Source: Rheinheimera faecalis (GTDB taxonomy: Bacteria; Pseudomonadota; Gammaproteobacteria; Enterobacterales; Alteromonadaceae). From it: a DNA stretch of 64,000 nt. Where the stretch lies: the NCBI RefSeq assembly GCF_021290965.1, contig NZ_JAJOYT010000015.1, positions 1-64,000 of the forward strand, in the 5' to 3' direction. Positions within the stretch are counted from its first letter, which is position 1; every line of letters begins with the position of its first letter. The notes under the pieces are model-generated. The model was not told the DNA's origin and searched no databases. It worked only from the letters and a program-made list of their open reading frames with translations. The position numbers and the translations under genes were made by a program. Shown here piece by piece: positions 41,187-50,010 of the stretch.

Positions 41187-43334
41187 ATGCTGAAATTTAA
41201 CAAGGCCTTACTGCTTAGCAGCATGATGTTAGCTGGCAGTGTACTGGCCTGTGGACCAGACTTTCCAATGATGCTGAGTTCGGACAGAGCCCAGACTTTT
41301 GCTGTGCTGCCTGAACCCGTGTTTTTAGTGGAAATTCAGGCTTTAGCCTCTGCTGTGCCTGATCTTTCTGCGGTATTAGCCAAACCCGGCGCAATTGTAT
41401 TTGAAGACTCATACGACTATCAGAATGACAAGTGGATTAGCGCCACAGAACAAGCTGAGCAGCAGTTGCTGAGCAGCAACCAGGCAAAGCTAGTCCAGCA
41501 GATGAGGCAAAGCAGCACAGTGCAGCAGGCTTTATCTGTGGGTGAAGCTTTACCTGCTGAATTAGGTTTTTATACCGCAGCAGCTGTAGCTTTTGCGCAA
41601 AAAGACTATCAGCAGGCCGCTGTCTTGTTTCGTCAATTGCTGGCTTTACCTTTAGAGCAACAGCAGCAAAGACGCAGCTGGGCTTTGTATTCATTAGGAA
41701 GGGTTTTGTTACAGCAAAATGTGACAGAACACAGTGCCGAAGTTTCAGCTTTGTATCATCAGTTGCAACAGGAAGTAGCGGCTGGACTTCCTGATCCTCT
41801 GCAGCTGGCTGTGGCGAGCTTAGGTGAGCAGGCCAAGCTTGCCAAACAACAAGGTGACTGGGCGGGCGCCATAGGTTTATATGCAGCACAAAGCCGCTGG
41901 AGTGAAAGTGGCCGCGCTTCCTTATTGCTATTAAGTAAAGAACTGGCGGCAATGCCGGATCAGCAGTTAATGCCTTTAGTACAAACTCCTGCGGTGGCGG
42001 CTTTATTAAGTCGTTACCTGATGACACAGTTCAGTGCTTTAAGTTATTTGCAGCCAGAGCAATTAGAGCGATTGTTGGCGGTGCTAAATCAACTGCCGGA
42101 CATTCAACTGAAAAATGCCACACCACTTGCCACAGTAGCTTATCAGCAAGGCCAGTTTGCTTTGGTAAAGCAGTTATTGCCTCATCTGGATCAAAGCTCG
42201 CAGGCCTGGTGGCTGCAGGCAAAAATGGCTTTAAAAGCAGGGGATACGGCCAAAGCAGCAGAGTTTTACGCCAAGGCCAGCAAAGCTTTTGCGCCATTGG
42301 CAAAACAGGCGGAAAAACCAGCAGCGCAACAGGACTATTACAGCAAAGCGTCTATCGACGAATTACAAACACAACAGTACTGCAGGATCCAGGCAGAACA
42401 AGGCATTCTGGAATTAAGCCGTGGTGATTATCTGCAGGCCATCTCTTTGCTGACAGCAGCAGGTTCTGAGTATTGGCAGGATACGGCTTATATTGCAGAG
42501 CGGGTTTTAACGCTGGGCGAGCTAAAAAGCTTTGTGGCTTTGCATCCTGTAACCACAGTGCCGGAAAAAGCGCAGTGGCATTATTTTAGTGATACAGCAG
42601 TCGAAGTTTTATTGCGTCACTTAACTGCCAGACGATTAATGCGTGCCGGCGAATATCAACAGGCACAAGACTATTTTGTTGACCCTGAATTAAAGCAACT
42701 GGCAAAGCGTTATCAACAGCATGCAGAAAAGGCGGCAAGCAGCTGGACTGACAATGCTAAAGCTCAGGCCTTATTTGAACAGGCAAAGCTAGCCAGAGAG
42801 CATGGCCTGGAGTTGTTAGGTTTTGAACTGGCGCCCGATTATCAGGTGTTTTATGGTCAGTTTGAGCCTTACGAATTTGATGCGAAAACACCGGCTTTGC
42901 CTGCAGCAGAGTTACAGCGTTTAAGCAGTTCAGGTTCAACCTACAACAACAGATTCCATTACCGACAACTGGCCTCTGAACTCTCTGCTGAAGCAGCGAA
43001 GCTTGTGCCACCAAACAGCCAGGCTTTTGCTGCTACTTTATGTCATTCAACAAAATGGCTGTTAGTACGCCAGCCGGAACTGGCACAAGGTTATTATCAG
43101 CAGTATTTGCAACAAGGGCCTTATGTCAGTTGGGGGGCTGAATTCGGTCAGACCTGTCCTGAACCGGATTTTGTCGCGGCTAAACAACGGCAGTACGACA
43201 ACTGGCAACAGCAATTACGCCAGTCCGTCAGGCCTTTTAAGCTGCCGATTTATGCTGCCGCTGTACTGGCGCTATTGGGGCTGGGTTATCTGTTTTGGCG
43301 GCGTAGAACACAAAAGCAGGGCAGGCCTTCATAG
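41187..43334 (+). CDS. Large helical-repeat envelope protein of unknown function
   Basis: This 715-aa protein was not recognised. It has an N-terminal signal peptide (ends SVLAC; possibly a lipobox). The body is rich in Ala, Gln and Leu with repeated helical hairpins (for example AAAVAFAQKDYQQAAVLFRQLLALP and LAKQQGDWAGAIGLYAAQ) of TPR type. One C-terminal membrane segment (about 690-706) is followed by RRRTQKQ, placing the body outside the inner membrane. It is 4 bases from the DUF3142-like gene, which suggests a shared job in the envelope, but no function can be named. Confidence 0.75.
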   Translation: MLKFNKALLLSSMMLAGSVLACGPDFPMMLSSDRAQTFAVLPEPVFLVEIQALASAVPDLSAVLAKPGAIVFEDSYDYQNDKWISATEQAEQQLLSSNQAKLVQQMRQSSTVQQALSVGEALPAELGFYTAAAVAFAQKDYQQAAVLFRQLLALPLEQQQQRRSWALYSLGRVLLQQNVTEHSAEVSALYHQLQQEVAAGLPDPLQLAVASLGEQAKLAKQQGDWAGAIGLYAAQSRWSESGRASLLLLSKELAAMPDQQLMPLVQTPAVAALLSRYLMTQFSALSYLQPEQLERLLAVLNQLPDIQLKNATPLATVAYQQGQFALVKQLLPHLDQSSQAWWLQAKMALKAGDTAKAAEFYAKASKAFAPLAKQAEKPAAQQDYYSKASIDELQTQQYCRIQAEQGILELSRGDYLQAISLLTAAGSEYWQDTAYIAERVLTLGELKSFVALHPVTTVPEKAQWHYFSDTAVEVLLRHLTARRLMRAGEYQQAQDYFVDPELKQLAKRYQQHAEKAASSWTDNAKAQALFEQAKLAREHGLELLGFELAPDYQVFYGQFEPYEFDAKTPALPAAELQRLSSSGSTYNNRFHYRQLASELSAEAAKLVPPNSQAFAATLCHSTKWLLVRQPELAQGYYQQYLQQGPYVSWGAEFGQTCPEPDFVAAKQRQYDNWQQQLRQSVRPFKLPIYAAAVLALLGLGYLFWRRRTQKQGRPS

Positions 43335-43365
43335 CGGCTGTCTGACTTGTGCCATTAAGTTTTAT

Positions 43366-43376
43366 TTGTAATACAA
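43366..43376. promoter_or_regulatory. FadR-subfamily operator before the GH43 lipoprotein gene
   Basis: TTGTAATACAA is a perfect palindrome about its central base and fits TNGTNNNACNA; it is followed by TAATATTGAATTATT. It lies 80-90 bases upstream of the gene and links this distant gene to the pentose regulon at 22-37 kb. Confidence 0.7.
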
Positions 43377-43455
43377 TAATATTGAATTATTATTAACTCT
43401 GTCTGTTTCAGACGAGCCAGCAGCATAGCTGGCCTATCCAATATGACAGGGGATT

Positions 43456-44967
43456 ATGATGACAATAGTAAAGTTTAAAAAAGCGCCTTTATGGCTGGCG
43501 CTTAATTTGATTTTGGTATCAGCTTGTGGCGGTTCAAGTGGTTCTGAACCCGCTGTAACACCACCAACTTCGGGTAATCCACCGCCAGTGGTGATACCTC
43601 CACCTGTAACGAATGCGCCCACTTTTACTAATGTGTCAGTGCATGACCCGTCCGTGATCAAAGTAGGTTCAGACTTCTATATTTTTGGCTCTCACTTAGC
43701 TGCGGCTAAATCTGCCGATTTACAGAACTGGACCTTAGTGGCCGATGGCGTCAATGCTAACAATAAGCTGATGCCTAATGCGGCATCTGAAATCAAAGAA
43801 ACCTTTGACTGGGCGCAAACGTCCACCCTTTGGGCTGCTGATGTGATTGAAATTGGTGGCAAGTTTTATATGTACTACAACGCCTGCAAAGGCGATTCGC
43901 CACGCTCGGCTTTAGGTATTGCAGTGGCAGACTCAGTAGAAGGGCCTTACAAGAACCAACAGCTGTTGCTGAAATCCGGTATGTGGGGCGAACCCAGCGA
44001 AGATGGTTCAATTTACGATGCCACGATTCATCCGAACGTCGTAGACCCGGATGTATTTTTTGATAAAGCCGGCCGCTTGTGGATGTTGTATGGCTCTTAT
44101 TCGGGCGGCTTGTTTATTCTGGAGCTTGATAAAGCAACAGGAGTACCTTTACCGGACCAAGGCTATGGCAAACACCTGATGGGGGGTAACCACAGCCGGA
44201 TAGAGGGCGGATATGTGCTGTACAGCCCTGACAGCGATTATTATTACCTCTTTGTATCTTTTGGTGGCCTGGATGCCAATGGTGGCTACAACATACGTGT
44301 AGCGCGATCCAGTAATCCTGAAGGCCCTTATTTTGATGCACTTGGCAATTCAATGGCTGACGTAAAATCCAACCCGGCTTTGCCTTTGTTTGATGACGCC
44401 AGCATAGCGCCTTATGCCGAAAAATTAATGGGTAACTTTCTGTTTGAGCGCCAAAGCAGCGAGGCCGGCACTGGCATTGGTACTGGTTATGTCTCGCCTG
44501 GTCATAACTCGGCTTATTACGATGAAAGCTCAGGTCAGTACTTTCTGATGTTCCATACCCGCTTTCCACAGCAAGGGGAGCAGCATCAGGTGCGGGTGCA
44601 TCAGATGTTTATCAACAAAAATGGCTGGCCAGTGGTAGCGCCGCACAGGTATGCCGCCAACACTGACAAAACAGTAACGGCAGAGCAGTTAGCTGGCAGC
44701 TACAAGCTGATTGAGCATGGCAAAGATATTTCGGCCGACATTAAAAAGCCGCTCAGTATTAACTTGTTGGCCAATGGCAGTATCAGCGGTGAGAAAACCG
44801 GTAGCTGGGTGTATGGAGTCAATCAGCAGATCAGTATTCAGCTGGATGGCAGTGGCAGTTATGAAGGAGTGGTATCACGGCAGTGGCATGAAACACCAGC
44901 CAAATGGACTGTGACTTTTAGTGCGTTATCCACTGAAGGCAAAACAGTTTGGGGTTCGCAGAACTAG
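43456..44967 (+). CDS. GH43 arabinan endo-1,5-alpha-L-arabinosidase-type lipoprotein
   Basis: This is a surface or periplasmic lipoprotein, 503 aa, lipobox LVSAC near residue 24, then a Pro/Thr/Gly-rich linker. The GH43 domain (about 50-390) shows the catalytic aspartate in [19 protein letters not shown], the second in [28 protein letters not shown] and the glutamate near [12 protein letters not shown]-terminal domain (about 400-503) resembles the GH43_C domain of extracellular arabinanases. It probably cuts arabinan outside the cell for the enzymes encoded at 24-37 kb. A second ATG at 43459 gives better RBS spacing. Confidence 0.88.
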   Translation: MMTIVKFKKAPLWLALNLILVSACGGSSGSEPAVTPPTSGNPPPVVIPPPVTNAPTFTNVSVHDPSVIKVGSDFYIFGSHLAAAKSADLQNWTLVADGVNANNKLMPNAASEIKETFDWAQTSTLWAADVIEIGGKFYMYYNACKGDSPRSALGIAVADSVEGPYKNQQLLLKSGMWGEPSEDGSIYDATIHPNVVDPDVFFDKAGRLWMLYGSYSGGLFILELDKATGVPLPDQGYGKHLMGGNHSRIEGGYVLYSPDSDYYYLFVSFGGLDANGGYNIRVARSSNPEGPYFDALGNSMADVKSNPALPLFDDASIAPYAEKLMGNFLFERQSSEAGTGIGTGYVSPGHNSAYYDESSGQYFLMFHTRFPQQGEQHQVRVHQMFINKNGWPVVAPHRYAANTDKTVTAEQLAGSYKLIEHGKDISADIKKPLSINLLANGSISGEKTGSWVYGVNQQISIQLDGSGSYEGVVSRQWHETPAKWTVTFSALSTEGKTVWGSQN

Positions 44968-45000
44968 CCAATAGTAGAACTGAAACAACAGAAAAGAAAA

Positions 45001-45020
45001 AACCCAGCCGAAGCTGGGTT
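45001..45020 (-). terminator. Terminator of the tRNA operon
   Basis: AACCCAGC-CGAA-GCTGGGTT is a perfect eight-pair hairpin. On the minus strand it is followed by TTTTCTTTTC, making it the terminator of the four-tRNA operon. It may also stop transcription from the GH43 gene in the other direction. Confidence 0.85.
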
Positions 45021-45028
45021 CCAATTTA

Positions 45029-45103
45029 TGGCAGGGGTACAGGGATTCGAACCCCAGAATGGCGGGATCAAAACCCGCTGCCTTACCGCTTGGCTATACC
45101 CCT
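45029..45103 (-). tRNA. tRNA-Gln (UUG), copy 2
   Basis: This is a 75-nt cloverleaf including the encoded CCA. The acceptor stem is AGGGGTA/TACCCCT, the anticodon loop TTTTGAT has anticodon TTG, and the T loop is GGTTCGAATCC. It appears identical to the copy at 45163. Confidence 0.95.
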
Positions 45104-45162
45104 GCAGAACTGTTGTAGCTAAAATTGTGTAATTTGATGATTACACTGCCACTTCAATTAAA

Positions 45163-45237
45163 TGGCAGGGGTACAGGGATTCGAACCCCAGAATGGCGGG
45201 ATCAAAACCCGCTGCCTTACCGCTTGGCTATACCCCT
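45163..45237 (-). tRNA. tRNA-Gln (UUG), copy 1
   Basis: This is a 75-nt cloverleaf with encoded CCA, anticodon TTG, with the same sequence as the copy at 45029. The two are 59 bases apart. Confidence 0.95.
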
Positions 45238-45264
45238 GCAGAAACTGCAGAATTCTTACTTGCT

Positions 45265-45349
45265 TGGTGCGGAAAGAGAGACTCGAACTCTCACGCCTCG
45301 CGGCGCTGGAACCTAAATCCAGTGCGTCTACCAATTTCGCCATTTCCGC
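45265..45349 (-). tRNA. tRNA-Leu (UAG)
   Basis: This is an 85-nt class II tRNA with a long variable arm and encoded CCA. The acceptor stem is GCGGAAA/TTTCCGC and the anticodon loop ATTTAGG has anticodon TAG. Confidence 0.95.
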
Positions 45350-45372
45350 AAACACTGGACGAACAAATTAAG

Positions 45373-45449
45373 TGGTGGCTACAGCGGGAATCGAACCTGC
45401 GACCCCAGCATTATGAGTGCTGTGCTCTAACCAGCTGAGCTATGTAGCC
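45373..45449 (-). tRNA. tRNA-Met (CAU), elongator
   Basis: This is a 77-nt cloverleaf with encoded CCA. The acceptor stem is GGCTACA/TGTAGCC and the anticodon loop CTCATAA has anticodon CAT. The D arm (TAGCTCAGCTGG) and acceptor end fit elongator Met rather than the initiator. Confidence 0.93.
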
Positions 45450-45483
45450 ACTATGTCTTAGTTGTCCTAAGCAAGTGGCGCGT

Positions 45484-45512
45484 ATTATGCTCACCAGACT
45501 TTTTTGCGTCAA
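45484..45512 (-). promoter_or_regulatory. Sigma-70 promoter of the tRNA operon
   Basis: On the minus strand TTGACG and CATAAT are separated by exactly 17 bases. A GC-rich discriminator (ACGCGCC) follows, as expected for a stringently controlled stable-RNA promoter. It lies 35 bases before tRNA-Met. Confidence 0.8.
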
Positions 45513-45703
45513 CCGTTTTTTTACCACATCTTTATCTATTCGGTTTGTTTGCTGGTTTTCTATGCAAGTTGATGTCAACACAGCCAGTTTTTTCGCTTTT
45601 TCTGCTCGCTGCTTGGGCATATACGGCTGATGGGGTAGTATCGGTTTGTACTTAAAACTAAAAAATAAGCGGCTTTTGTACAGAGCAAGCCAGAGGAAAA
45701 CCA

Positions 45704-47251
45704 ATGTCCACAGATGTAAAACAGGCCCGTTGGCCACGACAAATCCCCTACATTATTGCCAGTGAAGCTTGTGAGCGTTTCAGCTTCTACGGTATGCGCA
45801 ATATTTTAACGCCTTTTTTAATGACGGCTTTGTTACTTGCTGTGCCTGAGCATTTAAGAGCAGGTGAAGCCAAGGACGTATTTCACTCTTTTGTGATAGG
45901 CGTGTATTTTTTCCCTTTATTAGGCGGCTGGTTAGCTGACCGTTATCTTGGTAAATACAACACTATTTTATGGCTGAGCATTGTGTATGTGATTGGTCAT
46001 TTGTTTTTGGCCCTGTTCGAAACCAGTAAGGAAGGCTTTTACACCGGGCTATTTTTGATAGCGCTGGGCTCGGGCGGCATTAAACCCTTAGTTTCGGCCT
46101 TTATGGGCGATCAGTTTGACCAGAGTAATAAAAAGCTTGCCCAAAAAGCCTTTGATATCTTCTATTTCACTATTAACTTCGGCTCCTTTTTCGCCTCCTT
46201 ATTAATGCCACTGACACTGAAGTACTTTGGTGCTGCCGTTGCTTTTGGTATTCCAGGCGTGCTGATGGCATTAGCTACTTTGTTTTTCTGGTTAGGCCGC
46301 AAACGTTATGTGCATATAGCGCCAGAACCTAAAGACCCACATAGTTTTTTAAAAGTAGTGAAAACTGCCTTATTCTCCAAAGAATCGGGCAAAGCCAATG
46401 GCGGATTTTATCTGGCTTTAGTAGGTTTTGCGTTAGCGTTGTTTAGCTTAAGCCAAACCCCAACTTTAGGTTTTGTCGCAGCCTTTTGTTTAGCTTTAGT
46501 GCTGGTGATGGGCTTTGGTGGTGCTGGCGCAGCTATTCAGTTGGAAAGAGCACGAGGTGTGCACCCTGATATAGCCGTAGATGGGGTGCGTTCAGTACTG
46601 CGTATTCTGATCCTGTTTGCACTGGTGACGCCTTTCTGGTCTTTGTTTGATCAAAAAGCCTCGACCTGGATTTTACAGGCCAATGACATGAGCAAACCAG
46701 AATGGTTTGAACCCGCCATGATGCAGGCATTAAACCCGCTGCTGGTGATGCTGCTGATCCCTTTTAACCATATAGTCTTGTATCCGCTTCTGGAGCGTTG
46801 TGGTGTGCGTATTACCGCATTACGCCGTATGGGCGCTGGTATTGCCTTTGCCGGTTTAAGCTGGATTGTGATTGGTTCAGTACAACTGGCGATGGACGGT
46901 GGCACTGTGATGTCTATTGTCTGGCAGGTGCTGCCTTATGCACTGCTGACTTTTGGCGAAGTACTGGTATCGGCCACAGGTTTAGAGTTTGCCTACAGCC
47001 AGGCACCAGCTGCGATGAAAGGTACCATCACCAGCTTTTGGCAGTTGTCGGTAACAGTGGGTAACTTATGGGTTTTGTTGGCGAATAACAGTATTCGAAG
47101 TGAAACAGTGTTGTCGCATGTAGCCTCCACAGGCTTGTCGCAAACCGCATTTTTAATGTTCTTCTTTGCCGGTTTTGCGTTGTTGGCTGCTGCTGTTTTT
47201 GCCTTGTATGCACGTAGTTATACTATGTTGGATAACTATAGGGCTGTGTAA
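45704..47251 (+). CDS. Proton-dependent oligopeptide transporter (POT/PTR2 family)
   Basis: This is an inner-membrane peptide/proton symporter, 515 aa, with about 14 membrane segments. The ExxERFxxYG proton-coupling motif is SEACERFSFYGMRNIL at the N terminus. GGWLADRYLGKYNTI and the FDIFYFTINFGSFFASL (PTR2 signature) regions are clear. It is transcribed away from the tRNA operon. A terminator follows at 47288. Confidence 0.92.
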   Translation: MSTDVKQARWPRQIPYIIASEACERFSFYGMRNILTPFLMTALLLAVPEHLRAGEAKDVFHSFVIGVYFFPLLGGWLADRYLGKYNTILWLSIVYVIGHLFLALFETSKEGFYTGLFLIALGSGGIKPLVSAFMGDQFDQSNKKLAQKAFDIFYFTINFGSFFASLLMPLTLKYFGAAVAFGIPGVLMALATLFFWLGRKRYVHIAPEPKDPHSFLKVVKTALFSKESGKANGGFYLALVGFALALFSLSQTPTLGFVAAFCLALVLVMGFGGAGAAIQLERARGVHPDIAVDGVRSVLRILILFALVTPFWSLFDQKASTWILQANDMSKPEWFEPAMMQALNPLLVMLLIPFNHIVLYPLLERCGVRITALRRMGAGIAFAGLSWIVIGSVQLAMDGGTVMSIVWQVLPYALLTFGEVLVSATGLEFAYSQAPAAMKGTITSFWQLSVTVGNLWVLLANNSIRSETVLSHVASTGLSQTAFLMFFFAGFALLAAAVFALYARSYTMLDNYRAV

Positions 47252-47287
47252 TAGAGCGGCGGCTTAAGCTTTTTTCTCTGATATAAA

Positions 47288-47320
47288 ACAAACCCGGATT
47301 TTAATGCCGGGTTTGTTTTT
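47288..47320 (+). terminator. Terminator after the POT transporter gene
   Basis: ACAAACCCGG and CCGGGTTTGT form a ten-pair stem (47288-47297 and 47307-47316) followed by TTTT. It could also serve the RES toxin gene from the other side. Confidence 0.85.
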
Positions 47321-47340
47321 GCAGTGATCCGACCCAACAG

Positions 47341-48030
47341 CTAAGACAGTTTTACCAGACTGACCTCAAGTACATGTTCAATCTTTTGTTTTTTGCCGCT
47401 CCAGACGTATTTGTAGTGTCCGGCCTGAACAGGGATGCTGACAGCCTTAGGCTTAAAGGCTGCAATACATTGCCCACCTGAGTGCCGAACACTGTTGTAT
47501 ACCAAGCCATTGCTGCCTGAAGCACGCAATGTTTTTGCGAAAAGTTGTGGCGCTGCATAATCATTGCTGTGTAGACCGTCAAATTCAGCACCGCGGATAT
47601 CGTGCAAAGGCAAAACTACTGTATTGATATAGCAGCGCATCGTCAGTTCGGTATCTGGTTCATGGGTTGCGGCTAAAAATTGCTCCCGGTGATAGATAGT
47701 TTCTGCAAAGGCTGTGGCTAAGCTATTTGCAGCGTAATACACACCATAAGCTGTGCCATCGCTGAATCGGGTTGCGGTTCTGATATGAGTAAAAGCTGCC
47801 ATCACAGGAGAGCTACCAGGGCCGGAAATTCGATCTTCTAAAGGCACCAGCGCCAAATCACCAGCTTGCTGACGCAGCCTGTCATTGGTAAGCGACTCCA
47901 GCGCAAATACGATGTCCAGCTCTGCTGGGCTCGCGACCTCTTCAAACAAGTTGATGGGCGGGAAGTGACTGGGAACCAGCCGGTATAACTTTTCCCAGTC
48001 AGGCAGGCAGGTCTTAACCTCGTTGTGCAT
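47341..48030 (-). CDS. RES-domain toxin (NAD+-degrading type)
   Basis: This is the toxin of a RES-Xre toxin-antitoxin pair, 229 aa; characterised family members deplete cellular NAD+. The signature Arg, Glu and Ser appear in KLYRLVPSHFPP, the AFAETIYHR stretch and NSVRHSGGQCIAAFKP, with TRFSDGTAYGVYYAA between. The ATG at 48030 overlaps the antitoxin stop by 17 bases and is preferred over an in-frame GTG at 48051. It is encoded directly downstream of its antitoxin. Confidence 0.85.
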   Translation of the reverse strand: MHNEVKTCLPDWEKLYRLVPSHFPPINLFEEVASPAELDIVFALESLTNDRLRQQAGDLALVPLEDRISGPGSSPVMAAFTHIRTATRFSDGTAYGVYYAANSLATAFAETIYHREQFLAATHEPDTELTMRCYINTVVLPLHDIRGAEFDGLHSNDYAAPQLFAKTLRASGSNGLVYNSVRHSGGQCIAAFKPKAVSIPVQAGHYKYVWSGKKQKIEHVLEVSLVKLS

Positions 48031-48406
48031 CAAGATACCTGCGCATATCACTTAAATGCATCACGCTGCCTTTAAGCATAAAATCCAAAGCCGTTTCATT
48101 GTTAAAGGCTGCATTGGGTTTCTGTGGCCAGGCGTCGGCTTGCTCGCGGCTGGCAAATAAAATACCCAGAGCTTTGTAAATCCCCATGACGTAGGAGATC
48201 CGTTCCAATGTGTCGGGCGACAAACTGGCTATTTTGCCTTTTTTCCAATTGTAAAAAGTGGATTCAGCAGGTTTACCCAGCAATACCATTTGGTCTTTGG
48301 CTTTCACCTGCCAGGCATTCATGATGTTAAAAAACACGCTAAGCGCAACCTGAGCCGTTTTCTCTGGATCTTGTTGTAATACCGCCTGTGTATTTGCCGA
48401 CATCAT
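48014..48406 (-). CDS. Xre/MbcA/ParS-type antitoxin (DUF2384)
   Basis: This is the antitoxin partner of the RES toxin, 130 aa. The N-terminal part (LNIM-type helices with FYNWKKGKIASLSPDTLERISYVMGIYKAL) is the Xre-like helix-turn-helix region, and the C-terminal half (NAAFNNETALDFMLKGSVMHLSDMRRYLDAQRG) matches the MbcA/ParS toxin-binding domain. It precedes and overlaps the toxin gene, the usual order, and probably represses the operon. Confidence 0.85.
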   Translation of the reverse strand: MMSANTQAVLQQDPEKTAQVALSVFFNIMNAWQVKAKDQMVLLGKPAESTFYNWKKGKIASLSPDTLERISYVMGIYKALGILFASREQADAWPQKPNAAFNNETALDFMLKGSVMHLSDMRRYLDAQRG

Positions 48407-48541
48407 GGCTCTCCGCTATTTCTTTGGTAAAAGAATACTTCATAATTGGAGTTTATTCAATTTTTGCTGTTATTTTGCAGTGTTTATCGTGCGTGATTGA
48501 GCGCATGGAACTCGGCTGTCTGGGGGCGATTTTCAGAAAGG

Positions 48542-49174
48542 TCAGGCTTTGGCAACTGCAGGACGCAAATCATCGACCAGACGCTTTCTGCTACTGCGCT
48601 CGTACTCAGCAGGTGAAAACGGCATGCTGGATAGGGCGTAGTCGTCAATAAGTTGTAGAAGCTCACTGTTGCTGATGCCTGCTGGTGACGGATTGCTGCC
48701 ATTTTCTGTGAGCTCTGCCAGTTTATGCTGCAGTACTTCCTTTCGGGCTATGTTGGTTCCGCTGGATGGATCGGCAATACAAAGGCCAAAGGTGCCATTC
48801 AAAAAGTAGGGTAGGAAATCCTGGATCTTTTTTCCAATAATTTCAGGCTCTTTGAAGTAGTCCTGCAAGCCAAGCTCCAGCTGATGGCTTAATACTGAGA
48901 ACACTGCATCACGCTCTTTGCCCGGCGCGGCTTGATCTGCAATTTTGACCCATCTGCTGCATTCGGGACGAAAAAAATCGCCATAAATAGATTCTTCAAT
49001 CTCAATAACCCCAAAAACAGCAGAGCCTATGGTGTTTCCATCGCAGACGTAGGTAGGCTCCGGGACTGCTTTGGCGGCAATCAGCTGATCCAGGCGTTCG
49101 ATGGTGATGCCAAGAAGTGAAACGAAGGTTGGTTTATCAACGAAGTGTTTTTGCAAATAAGTTTTTAACAACAC
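48542..49174 (-). CDS. Conserved hypothetical protein, possibly DUF6058-like
   Basis: This is a 210-aa cytoplasmic protein. The N-terminal helices (YLQKHFVDKPTFVSLLGITIERLDQLIAAKAVPEPTYVC) followed by a GDFFRPECSRWV segment are reminiscent of DUF6058 proteins, but this is recalled and weak. No catalytic motif was recognised. The gene is alone on its strand segment, upstream of the toxin-antitoxin pair with a 135-bp gap. Confidence 0.6.
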   Translation of the reverse strand: MLLKTYLQKHFVDKPTFVSLLGITIERLDQLIAAKAVPEPTYVCDGNTIGSAVFGVIEIEESIYGDFFRPECSRWVKIADQAAPGKERDAVFSVLSHQLELGLQDYFKEPEIIGKKIQDFLPYFLNGTFGLCIADPSSGTNIARKEVLQHKLAELTENGSNPSPAGISNSELLQLIDDYALSSMPFSPAEYERSSRKRLVDDLRPAVAKA

Positions 49175-49346
49175 TGGTTACTCCAAACTATGGGGATCTG
49201 GTTTTTCGCCACACATTCTGGCTGTGGTGTTCTGCAAAAATCACTAAGTTTCATATGAGCTTATATGCATACATTCACCAAACTTCGCATCAATAGTACT
49301 GAGGTGTAGAGCAATTTGAAACTTAAGATTTACTTCAAAAAAGCTT

Positions 49347-49370
49347 GGGGCAAGACGCAAGACTTGACCC
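49347..49370. repeat. Palindrome GGGGCAAG...CTTGACCC
   Basis: This is an imperfect inverted repeat with a 8-bp arm and 8-base loop, next to a short tandem TGTTTTCCTC repeat (49371-49398). A closely similar palindrome lies at 49950-49964, on the other side of the lipoprotein gene. Confidence 0.5.
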
Positions 49371-49395
49371 TGTTTTCCTCTGTTTTCCTCTGTTT

Positions 49396-49830
49396 TCACT
49401 TGGGGCTTTTGTAATACACAACAAACTCACCTTTGTTAACAACCATATAGATGTTTTGCTTGGCAGAAAGAGATTTATATTCTTCGAGATCCGTCGAAAG
49501 CATAGCAGGAGTGTCATATGTCACTTTCATGTTGGGTGAACAGTGCTCCAATACTTTGAGAAGCGGTGTCAATACTTGATCTGGAAAGCCTTTATGCTGA
49601 ATATGCAAAAATGCATTTGTGTTAATTCCGTCAATCGGAAAGTCGAAATTGACCACTTCCACCTTTTGAACAAATGGTAAATTGAGATCGCTGGGGTTAA
49701 GTTCGCAATCAAGTGGAAGGGGGACTCTTAGAACGCCATATTGATTTTCTTGGGCGATATCAGTTGCTGGTGAGCATGCTCCTACTAGAAGAGACAAAGC
49801 GAGAATTGCCATCGAGTAATTGAAGTTCAA
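49396..49830 (-). CDS. Small hypothetical lipoprotein
   Basis: This is a predicted lipoprotein, 144 aa, with a signal peptide ending in the lipobox LLVGAC near residue 19. The mature part has no recognised domain. Base composition is more AT-rich than the conserved genes around it. It is flanked by two related palindromes (49347-49370, 49950-49964). Confidence 0.65.
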   Translation of the reverse strand: MNFNYSMAILALSLLVGACSPATDIAQENQYGVLRVPLPLDCELNPSDLNLPFVQKVEVVNFDFPIDGINTNAFLHIQHKGFPDQVLTPLLKVLEHCSPNMKVTYDTPAMLSTDLEEYKSLSAKQNIYMVVNKGEFVVYYKSPK

Positions 49831-49949
49831 CTAAATACCCTCTTAAAAATGCCTAACAATAAATTCTAAGGCTACCTTGCAACCCATTAAAAAGAAACAA
49901 TCGACAAATAATCAGCTGCCTTAAAAGCGTTTTACCACCTCGAATTTCT

Positions 49950-49964
49950 GGGCAAGACTTGCCC
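49950..49964. repeat. Palindrome GGGCAAG-A-CTTGCCC
   Basis: This is a perfect seven-base inverted repeat around a single A, related to the element at 49347-49370. Together they flank the lipoprotein gene at 49396-49830. Confidence 0.5.
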
Positions 49965-50010
49965 CCAGTTTGCACTTCTAGCCTGAGGGGATTCTGAGGA
50001 GGTTTCTGTA

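Noticed and set aside
45125-45440. Several overlapping open frames at 45.1-45.4 kb
   Set aside because: They read through the tRNA genes on either strand and are artefacts of those sequences.
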